From Zancudomyces culisetae (taxonomy: Eukaryota > Kickxellomycota > Harpellomycetes > Harpellales > Legeriomycetaceae): a DNA stretch of 50,966 nucleotides. Below are positions 23,001 through 34,529 of this stretch, piece by piece. Within the stretch, counting starts at the first letter, position 1. Every line of letters begins with the position of its first letter. The stretch covers positions 1 through 50,966 of the forward strand of contig LSSK01000553.1 of NCBI GenBank assembly GCA_001969505.1, read 5' to 3'. Under the pieces are notes generated by a model. It was not told the DNA's origin. It did not search any database and worked only from the letters and a program-made list of their open reading frames with translations. Position numbers and translations under genes: made by a program.

Positions 23001-25210
23001 ACAGATTTGAATGGGATTGGAAAATGTTTGGAAAAAAGAGCGATTGGCGATTAATATTTATTTCTGATTTATTATTTTTTGGTTACTGAATTTTAAATTC
23101 AAGTTGCGCCGATAAATTGTTGATGAAAAAAAGCTATAAACGTAAAAAGATAGCATCCTTCGGCCAATACAGCGTGTGATAGCAATGTAAACAGGCACAT
23201 TCAAGTTCAAACACCTGTTCATCTGTTATTGAATTGGCAATTAAACTATATAGTCCTGATGTTCTAGAAATCATCGATTTTTTTTTAATAAAGGGGAAGG
23301 CGGAATGCAAATATTGTAAATTAAGTAATCAATATCTATAATAAAAAAACGTTTATTATGCGTTGTTGTTGATGCTGCTAAAAGTATAAAGCTTGAGACA
23401 TGAATCTAAAAAATATATGTATGCACAAGTATTTGTGTATGCGTATCGTACGCGAAACTCGAGCATGACAATCTTGCTTGTTTTGTTATTCAAGTTTGGG
23501 GCCTCTTGAACGTCCTATAATTTAAATGTCATGTAAATAAACGGAGAGTAACAAATACTTTATTTTCAAAAGTTATCATAAATTCCAGTAGTTAAACTAA
23601 CCACTAGTGTTCAGATTTGCCATTTATTGCAATTTTACAGTATATTTTGAACATTTTCTATAAATACAACTACTAGAAGCTAGCATAATAGCTAAAAACA
23701 TCAATATAAAGCCATCCTGTCTTAATTGTTACACCACTACCTTTCAAAGGTGCTAAAGATGAAGAGTAGAAAGGTGTCTGTGTGTACTGGTAAGTAAAAG
23801 TCAAGTTTACTAGTCGAGCTATATACATTATAATTAATAAAACGGGTGCAGTTTTGGCAAGTGGAGAACAATGGCAATAGAGGAGATACGAAAATCAACA
23901 AAATAGTATTAAAAAATTAATTGAGCGTGGGGAATGTCATTATGTTATTATGTTACTATCAAAAAGCGAGTTTTGATATATAAAGGAAAAGCAAAGACCC
24001 CAGTTCAAGTGAACCCAACATTCTAGGAGGTACTGCTTTGTGGGAGAGCGATATGGGGCGTGTATACTTGTTGCATCGTATATTAACTATTTCTATACCC
24101 AACTGATACTTAAATCTATCGACAAAGGTTAATTGTTTTTTTTTTAAAAAAAGTGTACTATTTGGCAGTTCAATAGATTACTTCCACTAGAAGCATAGAC
24201 ATATTATACACGCTAACTCACCGGGAAAAAAACGGTAAGATAATCTCTCGTTCTTCATTTATTGGTTTCAAATTATCTCTCTACCCCCCCCTCCCCCTTC
24301 AGCTACTGTAAGAAACAGCAACTATGTTGTTATTTCCTATCGTGGTTTTTCTTTTTTTTTTCTTAGAGAAGGGGAAGAATGGCTGTTACTTCTTGTGTTA
24401 ACAGTGGAATAAGCACTTTAGAAACTTGCAAACATTTATTCTCAACGAGAATAAGTATATTTTCAAAAACTTTGGTGAAATGAGAGTCTTAGCATTAGAA
24501 ATGATCCACTTTGCAACCCAGCAAAACGTATAAGTTTGCTAAAAGCCGCATTTTGCGACTGGGGAAAAGGGTTGACCAAAAGACCAATTAAACGTGCGCA
24601 ATTTAGTAATGAGCACAATCTCATTCAATGAGAAGACCAAACTGTAAATGTGAGTTAAAAGCAAAAATAGGTGTTAGTTTTGGTGTGATGACGAGAATGA
24701 TCTTTATGTCTTTTCCTTACAGTTTTAAATGTAAAATACAAAAGGGTTTACAAGATGCGTGTTCTCACACTTATAAACACCTTTTATTTCCGTTTTTTTA
24801 TACAGAAAAAAAAACATCACATCTGTTTTGTTTGGTCTATATTAAAAGAATCATTGAAATCAAGTCACTACTATTACTAAATTTAACACCTCGACATTAA
24901 AAGTGATATTTTTAGCGGTTGTGGGTCACTCAAAAAAAATATGAGGTTTTGAAAAAAAAAGTACAGCCTAGTGGTGTTTTATGAATTAATTAGGTTTGGT
25001 GGGCTACCAGTTACTTCTGCATTTTTTAAATGGTAGAAAGTGCTGCCACCACAGAAAAGCGATATATATCGATGAGACCATTTAGTTGAGTAGAATAAAA
25101 TGTTATATCCATGTAAAAATAGTACAAATTTTTACACTACAGTATTTGAGCGGAATATCAATCAATATACTGTCTAAACTTAGAAGGGAAGAGTGGAAAA
25201 ATAAAGTACA
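20041..25210. other. 5.2-kb gene-free interval
   Basis: It separates the divergent TRM2 and LRR-RhoGEF genes. I find no supported gene, tRNA or known RNA. Visible features: three TTTTTCAC units and an AATTT ladder just upstream of TRM2 (about 20165-20235), CACTCA repeats at about 20453-20475, a TGACTCA site at about 21043, a G-rich stretch at about 22050-22070, and CA/TA tracts at about 22378-22410. There is nothing that proves a centromere or origin. Confidence 0.65.
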
Positions 25211-28200
25211 ATGTATCAAATCAACAAAGCCAAGATATATGACCCGGATGCAGGGGAAATGAGGGAGGATCACACAGACGATGAGAACACTTTACAAAAT
25301 AGGAGTACACTCAATGATTGGGGTAAGATTTGGTAGTATCAATACTAAAAACAAGTGTTTCTATAACACACTAAAGCCATACAATCATAATTATAGGCGT
25401 AGAGATGGCAAAGTGTATGGAGATAATTAATCGGAGCCTGGAAGAAATACCAAATAAAATGGAGCAGTACTTTAAAAACCTAACCGAACTGGATCTATCA
25501 TTCAATAGCTTAGAAAAGTTACCTGAGGGCTTTTCAAAACTTGAAAACATCAAAAAAATCAACCTGTCGAACAATGACTTTACAGTATTTCCGGAAGAAC
25601 TGTATGAGCTTGTAGGATTGGAATATGTTGATATGTCTTTTAACTTTCTGACAGAAATTAAAAGAGACATAGTGAATATGAAGGCGTTAAAGTTTTTAAA
25701 CTTGAGAAACAACTGTCTAAGAGCGGTACCGTATTTCCTGGGCGAACTCTATGTAAACTTAGAGGTACTTATTCTTGACAGAAATCCACTAGACAACAAT
25801 AGTATTGAGCTTTTACTACCAATCCTGACTATCAGACAAAAATCGACAAGCGATACTTTGTTTATTACAAACTATAACATTTCTAGTTCGGATACCATCA
25901 CAACAGCCAACAATAGTAGTATTTTTCAATGTATAGATGATAAAAAAACTAAAATGATTTTACCATCAAGATTTGATGACGCAGAAGAAAGCAACGAGAT
26001 CATTAAGGGTGCTGACAAGTTGAGTATTCTGGGGGATTGTGGGGAAAGCAAAGATGCAAGCTCGTCAGTTTCGTTAGTATATGAAGGTGGTGATTGCACT
26101 AGTCTGAAATCTACCCGAATAAGTAGTATCAGTAGCAGTTTATTTATTAGTCCGCTAGAGCTGGAGTTAGGAGTAAGAGAAATTGATGAGAGTAACAAAG
26201 GATATCTTACAAATAGCACTGAAAGTATTAGTGATCGAGTGTTGAAAAATCCTAAAAAACAAGCCAAGAGCTTTAGAAAAGTGGAAAAGATAGTGGGTCC
26301 AATTGATGAAAATGCGATCCAGGGGATCTATGATAATTGTAAGTGATAGTTTTTATACCACTCTTTTATTTATTATGTTGAAATAAAAAATAACAGAAAA
26401 ACGGGCGGTACGAGCGATATTTATAATATATATACGTATGAAATAAAATAAGGATGAAGAAATGCAAGCATTAAAATTGATAAAACAGATATAAAAAAGT
26501 GTATGCTTTATACTTTAGATACAAAGGCAACGACCACCAATAGGAACAACATAATGTCAAACTGGCCACACGAAAAGAGAGATACTAAAATAAAATTTAG
26601 GAGCAAATTAGCCAGACGGACTTCGCCAGAACAAGGGTGTAAGTCAACATCTTCGATAGTTGGATACAACAACATGAATTTCAATAGAGTTGGTAGGGAA
26701 GAAGTATATCACCAGTCAGGAGTTACACCAAAAGGGTTTTCGCGTGCGATTATTGGAAACAGAATATCAAACATCTGGCTTAGCAACACCTCAAAGATAG
26801 AGTGTGTAGCTTATGAAAGTTATTTGCATAGATATTTGCATGAATGCAAGTCTTACCAAACCAGCGAAAGCAAGACAAAAATATTGAAAAGTGTGCTGTG
26901 GAAATTAAAGGATATCTGGGAGCTTCAAAATAATATTTTTCAAAAGATCGACACAAACATAGATATTAGTGAGATAAACAAGAGCAAGACAATAGCAAAC
27001 CATCGTACATTTATCGAGGCTGTAATTGAAAACAGCAAAAAGAAAAAAGATAGCAGTAATACGAACCAACAATCAGCCACAAGAGACAAAGCAGTACGGG
27101 AGCTATTAGAAACTGAGGTTACATATGTTGATAAGCTAAGAGGTCTAAATGATATTTACTGCAAACTGCTATTACTTACACAAAAATATCCAAAAGTCTC
27201 GATTAGTAGTAGAAATAGCCATCAAAGCCTTTTTGGTGCTTTCAATTCCCGTTCAATGATTAATAGTAAATTTGAGAAAAAAAAGAACCGGAAGAGGCAG
27301 ACTAATGGAGCTATTGATAGAGATGATCTAAGAAAAATATTTATGAATATTGCTGTCATTTATAAGCTTCACAGTGAACACATTTTGCCGAGGTTGCGCG
27401 CTAAAAAGCTGCATTCGAATCTGGGATCCATGCTAAAACGAATAGTACCAATGCTCAAGCTGTATGGTGAATACATCAATAATTTTGACAACTCACAAAA
27501 AGTGACATTGAAATACGATGATTTTTGGCAAAACCTAGACAGTAGAGCTGTTCCAAATATCAATGAATGCCATAGTTCTGTGGCCAAAAACGTTGGTATA
27601 ATTGGTACCCTAAAGAAAAAGGCTAGCCGACCCTTCCTACCAAAACCCAGTGTTTCCTCTGCACCCACATCGATTGATGGTGTTAAAAACTTGTTTGATA
27701 TCAACAGTCTCTTAATACTTCCGGTTCAAAGAATTCCTAGGTATAAATTGCTTCTGGAAACAATTCTAAAGAACACCGATCATCTTGATAAGGATTTCAA
27801 TGACCTGGCTGATGTGTTGCTATCTGTCTCTTTAATAGCAAACGATATGAACGAGAGCAAAAGAAGACAGGATTTGATGGTACAATATGGAAGCCTAATC
27901 ACCAAGAATTCTGTAATTCCTGCTAATCTAAGATTTAACGCGAATAGAGTTTTCATAAAAAAAGGTGACTTAACTTTGGTAAAATTTTTGTGTTACAATG
28001 ATGTGTGCACTAAAACTGGAGGTACAAGCGAGGATATACCCTGCCATTCCAACCTATTTACTTTGGACTGTAACATTCAAGCTAGTTCAGATCTTGATTC
28101 TCTATTATTGAACAACAGTATCAGTTCCACGTTAGACTACCACTATCCGAATGTCACTGTGACGTTGCTACTATTCAATGATTTTTTGCTTTTGTGTTCA

Positions 28201-28398
28201 GACAACTGTCACACAATCGATGCCATGTTTTTACTATCTAGCACTGCTCAAGCTTCCAGTGTCATTTTGGATTATTATACAGATTCCACCTTGCTACGTA
28301 TCATTGATAGAAATTTTGTTTTGTATTTTGCAGGTCCCATAAACGACCTAAATCTCTGGAACAGCTCTATTAATAGCCGATTATCGCCTGAGCTTTAG
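25211..28398 (+). CDS. Leucine-rich-repeat RhoGEF (LRR + DH + PH-like), two introns
   Basis: A probable Rho/Cdc42-type GTPase activator with a leucine-rich-repeat scaffold. Exons are 25211-25322, 25397-26338 and 26519-28398, which together give 977 residues in a continuous frame. The joins read through GTAAGA..TTATAG and GTAAGT..TTTAG. Residues about 60-175 hold five LRRs of about 23 residues (LTELDLSFNSLEKLP type). Residues about 175-530 are polar and probably disordered. The DH domain is at about 540-800, from RELLETEVTYVDKL to the hallmark LLILPVQRIPRYKLLLE, with a basic/Pro insertion between. A PH-like beta-rich C-terminus starts near VFIKKGDLTLV. It is not Cdc24, which has CH and PB1 domains. 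No named yeast gene with this order comes to mind, so no symbol is given. It converges on the transporter gene, 261 bp away. Confidence 0.88.
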
Positions 28399-28659
28399 TT
28401 CTAGTTTTTTTTTTGATTTTGTATTTTTTATTTACTACTGTTGCTCAGAGTCAATATAGTATTCATACTTTTCATATCCATTGCATATTTTTGTATTATT
28501 TGAGACACCTTTATTTCCAGCTAATTATACTAATACAAATCAATTGGTACCATTTATATAACTGCTAAAATCAACACAGGTTAATATTAGATTTGAGTGG
28601 GCTTTCCTTTATTTTTTTTTAAAAAAAAAGAAATAGAGAAAGGTAACACATAGTGCTCT

Positions 28660-31125
28660 TTAAATCCATCCGAGCAAGTAGTACCAAGCAGTTCCGAAAG
28701 TCAAGAATGTCAAAAACACCATAATTGTAAAGGCAAATCCTCCAACGAACCATACATTGGGCTGGATATTATATAAAATTTTACTGCTGGAGGCATATAT
28801 TACGGTTGATGCACCAGTGTATGGAGCCAAGGTGTTTGATAAGTTTCCAGAACCTGCTATAATCGAAGTAAATAGGATTGGGTTACAACAGTTGAGCGAC
28901 TTGGCAGCCTCCATGAACGGGCCTGCAAATGCGACTATACGACTTGCAGTGGATGAAAACATGTACATCAACATGTAGTACATGACTGCGAGTATGACTG
29001 TTTGGGCATATGCTGATGATAGAATTCCAGTGTCACCAGTTCCTGGTGCCAACTTCCTCGAAATTAGCTTTCCAATGTATGTAGATATTCCCAACTCGGT
29101 AAGCTGGTTTGCTAGCAGAATAAATATACTCAACCAGTAGTATGTGTCCCACTATAAAATTATGTAGATAAATCTTAATGTACTTTCCCCAAAACCCTGT
29201 GATAGGTGGTATATCCAGCACCCACGTATGAATAACATTGTGGAATAAACATCATGAGTACTTACTGCATTAGCGTTTGATGTTATTTCATTCCATGATA
29301 CAATTTCGAAAATCACCAACAACATAACAGTGATAAATGCGATAATAACTGGGTTAATACGGAAATAAAACTCAAACATCCAAAATGTTAAGCAGAATGC
29401 CATTATTCCCAACAGTTTCTATTTCAATTAGCAAGAAATATTCCATTACTATTTCATGTACCGGGTGTACTGAATTGGATGTCGCTGGTGCATACAAAAT
29501 AAAAAATAAAAAATAAGACATACCTTTTCATTGGTGGTCAAAGGGGATAGTCGCTGAATCTCGACGCGAATCTTTTGCTGGAATTCTTCCATATCAATCT
29601 TGGGCTTAAAAATCAAACCAACGAGGAATGGAAGTAGTGAAAGAAGCAAAAGCCCTGGGACTACGTTTGCCATGGCCCATTCTGCAAATCCATACTCAAT
29701 TCCAAAAACCTGCTTGGCCCTTGATGATACTATTGGGTTTCCTGCCATGGATGTCAAAAACATAGATGAGGAAATGGCATTCGCATAGGCTGATATCATC
29801 ATCAAATAGCCAGATATTGGGTTTGGTTCTGCTGAAAATTCATCACCAGACGGTGGAAGCATAAGCTTGATAATCGAATTACTTATTGGAAAAATTATGC
29901 CTCCAGCTCTGGCTGAGTTTGATGGGATAAATGGTGCAAGCAGAACTTCGGCACCACAAATTGCATAACCGATACCAGTCAGAGATCGACCTAGCTTTGA
30001 AACCAAAAGCAATGATACTCTTCTGGCTAGTCCAGTACCTTCTATACCTTTGCCTATGTGGAATGCTGAAAATACTAACCATGGAATTGTACTTGAAAAA
30101 CCTGATAATGCTACCTCAAACGCAGAATTTATCGGGTCACACTGGTAGACCTCACCCGCGATAAAGTCTTTGTAGCTGAGGGCTTTGCTCTGATTTTCGA
30201 TTAATTTACCACACAAACTGCAGTCAACACTTATTCCATCTTTGGTAACACACTTGAGATTAGATGTAAGTGTTAATACCAAAATAGCAAGCGTAACTAG
30301 TATCGAGATGTTATACTTGGATGTAAGGATGGAAACTATCACTCTATAATTGTTTAGTACAAAAAATTCATTACCATTATTATTATTTTTTCTATGGTAC
30401 AGATAACACTTCTATACTCGGCCTACAAATATAAATGGTTATACTAAACAGTAGGTATTCGTACGTACCCGCAAAATACGCCAAACATATGCATACTAGT
30501 TGGAGTCAAGCCCTGTGGTGCTTCCACATTCCAAATCAATGCACACACAACGACAGCCGGTAAAAGTGAAAAAATTGGCGCTGAATTCATAAACGCAAAA
30601 ACGTGCTTCCATGTTTCGACAGAAAAAAGCTTTCCTATAGTTTTTTATTTTTTTTTATTTTTTTTAAAAAAAAGAGTTAGCTGGTGAAGCCCCATTATAC
30701 ACGTGGATGAGATTTATATAGAAAAAGGCTATATTCTTACTTATGCGCTTGGTTATGTCCAGCCTATTGAAATTTTCAGCTCCACTACCGTCATTTCCGA
30801 GTAACGGGGTTTGGCTAGTAGGCTGTTGTGCGAATGTATCGAGTGCTAAGCATGGTAAATATACATTAGTAGGAATGGAAGAGAATATTTGTTAATAAAA
30901 AAAGAGTTTACACCATCTTATCAGAATTTATTGTTTCAAGGTCATATACATATCAAGAATGCATTAAAATGATAGCAATCAAGATGCAAATTCAATAAAT
31001 TTTAACCACAAACCCTCTATATACCCCGAAACAGATTTTCTTTGATCGATACATAAGATTTAAATAGTAATGACCCTTTTAGTGGCCAGGGTATTTTGAG
31101 CTTAGCTAGTGCTGCACTTACACAT
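28660..31125 (-). CDS. DiT/CitT-type dicarboxylate transporter (DASS family), five introns
   Basis: A multi-pass carrier probably exchanging or importing di- or tricarboxylates such as malate, 2-oxoglutarate or citrate. Exons in coding order: 31125-31122, 30845-30741, 30634-30469, 30343-29524, 29418-29266, 29151-28660; total 579 residues. The start codon is followed after one base by an intron (ATGT/GTAAGT), and every join keeps frame. Branch-like TACTAAT, GCTAACT, TACTAAAC and GCTAATT precede four of the acceptors. The N-terminal 40 residues are polar. The signatures PSNSARAGGIIFPIS and SSSMFLTSMAGNPI match DASS substrate/Na-site motifs of the DiT class, and GSGNLSNTLAPYTGAS and FLTFGTAWYYLLGWI form the end. 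There is no SPX domain, so it is not a PHO87/90/91 type. Substrate and membrane are not shown by the sequence. Confidence 0.88.
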
Positions 31126-32409
31126 TGACAGCAGACTATGTGTATTCCTGTTTAGTGTGGAAAATATCTACTACTTGGTTGATTGCTGACAATCGAAATT
31201 CTATTTCTCTTCTGATGGAATTGAGAAGGCTGTTTATAAAGATGGATTATGTCTAGTTTTTATTACCAAAAGTAAATATCAAAATATTGATAACAATGTT
31301 GTTTTTTCAAATTTTTTTAATTTAGGGTAGTATGCTTACCAAAAGCAAAACCAAAGTAAAGGCGGATACAAATTAGTATATTCAACCAAATCGGGTTCCT
31401 ATTCGCACAATTGGTCCTGTTTAGTGGTACTTAATCCCCTATTGTTTTCTATTGTTAGTCAGGAGATTTTTTCTTTCTTTTTTAATAGATGAAAGCGTTT
31501 GTTGCTTTGAAAAAGTATACACATGTTAAAATCCGCTGATTTTTTCTTTAGACTCGATTATGTAAATCCCAGCTGATAAACGAATTTAGTGATTTGAACA
31601 AAGAAGATGACTGGCTTATCCTTAGAAATACAATAGAAATTGTGAAAAAATAGAGCGAGACGAGTGGTGATTATGTTGCAAAAAGATCTCATAAAAGTGT
31701 AGTTTGAGGAAAATGGCAGTGTAGATACGAGATTATATGCTTTAGTCTCTCCATGTGTAGAGCCTTGGGATTATCACATTTTCTAGTCAAGAAAAAAGTA
31801 CCTAAATCGGCTAAAACCAGGTTCAAGAAACAATCTGTTTTTTCATGATGCACACCTGTATGCTTTCTCTGAAGAGACAACTTTCTCCTATTTCTGCCCA
31901 CAATGGCGTATACACAAGCGTGTGTACATACTAGTGTTGATTACATCCTGAATAGTAGAGTGGAAATAAGATGATATCAATACCATTTTCTAAACTACTG
32001 CCTTATATTATAACCCACTTGTTTATAGTGATCAAGATTCCAACAAATAACCTTACTTTTGTGAGTTTATTTTTTATTCTCTGCAAAAAACAGAGCCTTG
32101 GTTAATTTAGCTTTTTGAGCATATTTGTAAAACATGTCGATTCTTACCAAATTTGCAATTTTTTCCATCCTGACTTCCTTCCGAAGGATTCTGGGCGTTT
32201 TTAAAGCTTATCATGGAGGAGCTGCAGGAGATGAGGAGTAGAGGGGGGGGGGGTTATAAACAGTATAATTTTGTTTAAAAAAAACAGATGGGTGAAATCC
32301 CAACAAATATATCAATTCTGGTTTGAATTTTTATTCAATTTAGGTTTGCTTTTTGAATATAATTTTTTGAAGCGGCAATGATTCTGGTAATGATTATTTA
32401 AAACCAAAA
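31126..32409. other. Divergent promoter region between the transporter and COQ10
   Basis: About 1.3 kb with no supported gene. A G8-9 run lies at about 32243-32252. Short splice-like motifs occur on the minus strand, but no extra exon is needed because the transporter frame closes at the ATG at 31123-31125. Confidence 0.6.
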
Positions 32410-33468
32410 ATGAGTTTTCTAACTAGAAAGATCCTTGGGAGAGGCTCCGGTGAATTACCTGGAATGCTAAACAAAAGCGATCAACAAAATAGCAAGCTCA
32501 TAGTTTACTCGGTTCAAAAGGTGTTAAAGTGAGTAGCATTTATTGTTCCTATCTTTGCTTAAAATTGTCATATACTAAGCTACGTTCATTGATTTCAGAA
32601 ATATAACTAAAATATAACTAAACAAAACAATATAGCTATGACCACAAAAAGCTATTTGCAGTAACAGCCGACGTTGATAATTACTATCATTTCGTGCCTT
32701 GGTGTGTGGGTTCGGAAGTATTCGAAAAAACTAGAAAGACTTTTGTGCGAAATGGTAATGTTAAAATAGTATGTAACTTAAACTCTAACAGCATGTGTGT
32801 ATGTCTTTGTGTGTGAGACGATACCGAAATTGTGATTAGATTTACATTTACGACATTACTAAAATAAAAAAATAATAATAGGTGCGAAATGTTCAACGTA
32901 CAATGCAGAGCTAGTTGTTGGATTTAGAGGATTAAATGAGAGATATACATCGCTGGTTAGCACTGAGGAGTATAAAATGGTCAAATCCGAGGCAGAAAAT
33001 ACAAGGATGTTTAAAAGACTTAACAGCACGTGGACATTCATACCATTAGACAAGAATGATACACAAAGTGACTATCTTGAACCAGAAACAAACAATATAG
33101 TCACAAATCCAGAAAAAGATATCCCTCTAATAGAGGTCTACAAGGAGGACCCCATGATAAAAGGCTACATTAGAAACCATTCTATTGTCCCAAGCAATCC
33201 GGTGATAGAAGAAAAATACTTTTCAAAAATGAAAGAGTTTGGCAGTCCCACGCATGATACGGGCAAAGAGGAAGTTACCAACTCTGAACTCTCAACGCTC
33301 GCCGAATCTTCCAAAAATAGAAATGAATTCAGAACATTGGTGAAACACGATATAGAATTTGAATTTACATCGGCTCTTTATTCACACATAAGTAGGCTGT
33401 TTTTTGATCAAATCACAAACAATATCATAGAAGCATTTGAAAAAAGATGTAAAAAAGTGTTGGGATAA
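32410..33468 (+). CDS. COQ10: Coenzyme Q-binding protein COQ10 (START domain), two introns
   Basis: A mitochondrial START/polyketide-cyclase-like protein that binds ubiquinone and supports its respiratory function. Exons are 32410-32528, 32636-32754 and 32882-33468, giving 274 residues. The splice joins restore the conserved runs VLNYDHKKLFAVTADVDNY (residues 39-57) and NGAKCSTYNAELVVGF. FVPWCVGSEVF is the typical COQ10 FLPWC..S motif. The 5' sites are GTGAGT and GTAATG; the CTAA branch sites lie at about 32618 and 32857. The protein is longer than the usual family size of about 200-230. An acidic, polar insertion at about residues 150-225 interrupts the C-terminal half before the closing helix (LFFDQITNNIIEAFEKR). 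It converges on EBP2. Confidence 0.93.
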
Positions 33469-33569
33469 TATTCACAGAGCTTTGTGATACTCTTCCTACA
33501 ATAAATAAAAGATAATCATTTATAAAAAGAAAAACTCGAGCCTTGAAATTAATGGTTTCAAGCAAGCGC

Positions 33570-34529
33570 TTATTTCCTCGAATTAACTCGTCTAGACTTT
33601 CCTAATCTTTTGGATAAACTGTTTTTGGATTTGAATTGTTTTTTGCCACCACCAGATGTCTTCATCTTTTTGGCGTTGAATCCACTCAAGTCATCAGTGC
33701 TATCGGCAGTGTTTCTCTTTTTACCTCGTTTAACTCCTCCAAATCCGTACCTCTGATTTTTAGCTTGCCTCTTTGCGTTTGGCTCATTACGATCTCTCTT
33801 TTTTGATGAAGATCCGCCTTTGTCATCCGCAATTGCAACAGAGAATTCGTCATCATTGTCACCATCGTTAATTCCTCCAGACGAGTTACTTTTTCTCTTT
33901 TTCTTAATAGCTTCAATCTTATCCAGAGTCTCCTTTTTCTTTTCTTGTCTTTCACGGATTTTTTCATTTTGAACCTTCTTTCCAAACTTCTTCAATTCTC
34001 TCTGCCTCTTGGCCTCCTCAGCCTTTACAATAGCCTTATGCTCATTGAGCAATTTCGACTTGATTTTATCCATGTGCTCGTCGGTCTTGACCATTTCTGC
34101 AAAGTAATCGCTGGGTCTTGTAAAAGGTACCTTGGCCGCCAGAATCCGTTTTTTACCCAAGACAGCTGCCTCTAGTGCTTGATTGTATATAGCTGTCTCT
34201 ATTTCCAAATCGTTGTCTACATCAGCCACTTCTACGGGTTTGCTGCTAGTAACCGAACAGCGTTCTATCCATTCTAGTTTTTCAGGATTCAGTTCTTTTA
34301 ACAGTTCTTTGATGGCCCCCTTTTCAAATATTTTCTTTTTGACTTCTACATCCTGTTTCTCGTTCTTTATTTCCTCCAGAGCGGCCATTTCAAGTGCAAT
34401 TTCGCGTTCATCATCGCTTCCATTTATATCCTCTTGGGTCACCTGCAAATCCTTGAGTTCTTCTATTTCGACCTCACTACTCGAATCATCTTCTGGTACT
34501 ATCTCCTTCTTTGATTTTACTTTTCTCAT
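33570..34529 (-). CDS. EBP2: rRNA-processing nucleolar protein Ebp2
   Basis: A nucleolar 60S-subunit assembly factor required for 27S pre-rRNA maturation. It has 319 residues (the S. cerevisiae protein is about 427), with the shortening in the acidic N-terminus. Residues 1-65 are Glu/Asp-rich. The conserved Ebp2 core follows, including a segment reading PFTRPSDYFAEMVKTDEHM. It continues into a charged helix rich in Lys/Glu (about 165-215). The C-terminus is strongly basic (KRGKKR, KKMKTSGGGKK, KSRR) as expected for nucleolar RNA-associated factors. The ATG is at 34527-34529. The gene is divergent from the CK2 beta gene. Confidence 0.95.
   Translation of the reverse strand: MRKVKSKKEIVPEDDSSSEVEIEELKDLQVTQEDINGSDDEREIALEMAALEEIKNEKQDVEVKKKIFEKGAIKELLKELNPEKLEWIERCSVTSSKPVEVADVDNDLEIETAIYNQALEAAVLGKKRILAAKVPFTRPSDYFAEMVKTDEHMDKIKSKLLNEHKAIVKAEEAKRQRELKKFGKKVQNEKIRERQEKKKETLDKIEAIKKKRKSNSSGGINDGDNDDEFSVAIADDKGGSSSKKRDRNEPNAKRQAKNQRYGFGGVKRGKKRNTADSTDDLSGFNAKKMKTSGGGKKQFKSKNSLSKRLGKSRRVNSRK

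Noticed and set aside
24628-24900. 90-codon ORF with an ATG
   Set aside because: No recognisable domain, AT-rich biased composition, and expected by chance in 5 kb of AT-rich DNA.
20041-25210. Centromere in the 5.2-kb gene-free interval
   Set aside because: No CDEI-CDEIII pattern, no large inverted repeats and no clear composition shift were seen; only length suggested it.
25211-28398. Two separate genes (LRR protein and RhoGEF)
   Set aside because: Donor GTAAGT and two acceptors join the frames exactly, and the second ORF's own ATG lies inside the intron.
31320-32170. Extra upstream exons of the transporter suggested by GTAAG motifs on the minus strand
   Set aside because: The ATGT/GTAAGT exon at 31122-31125 already gives an in-frame start; the other candidates needed stops to be bypassed.
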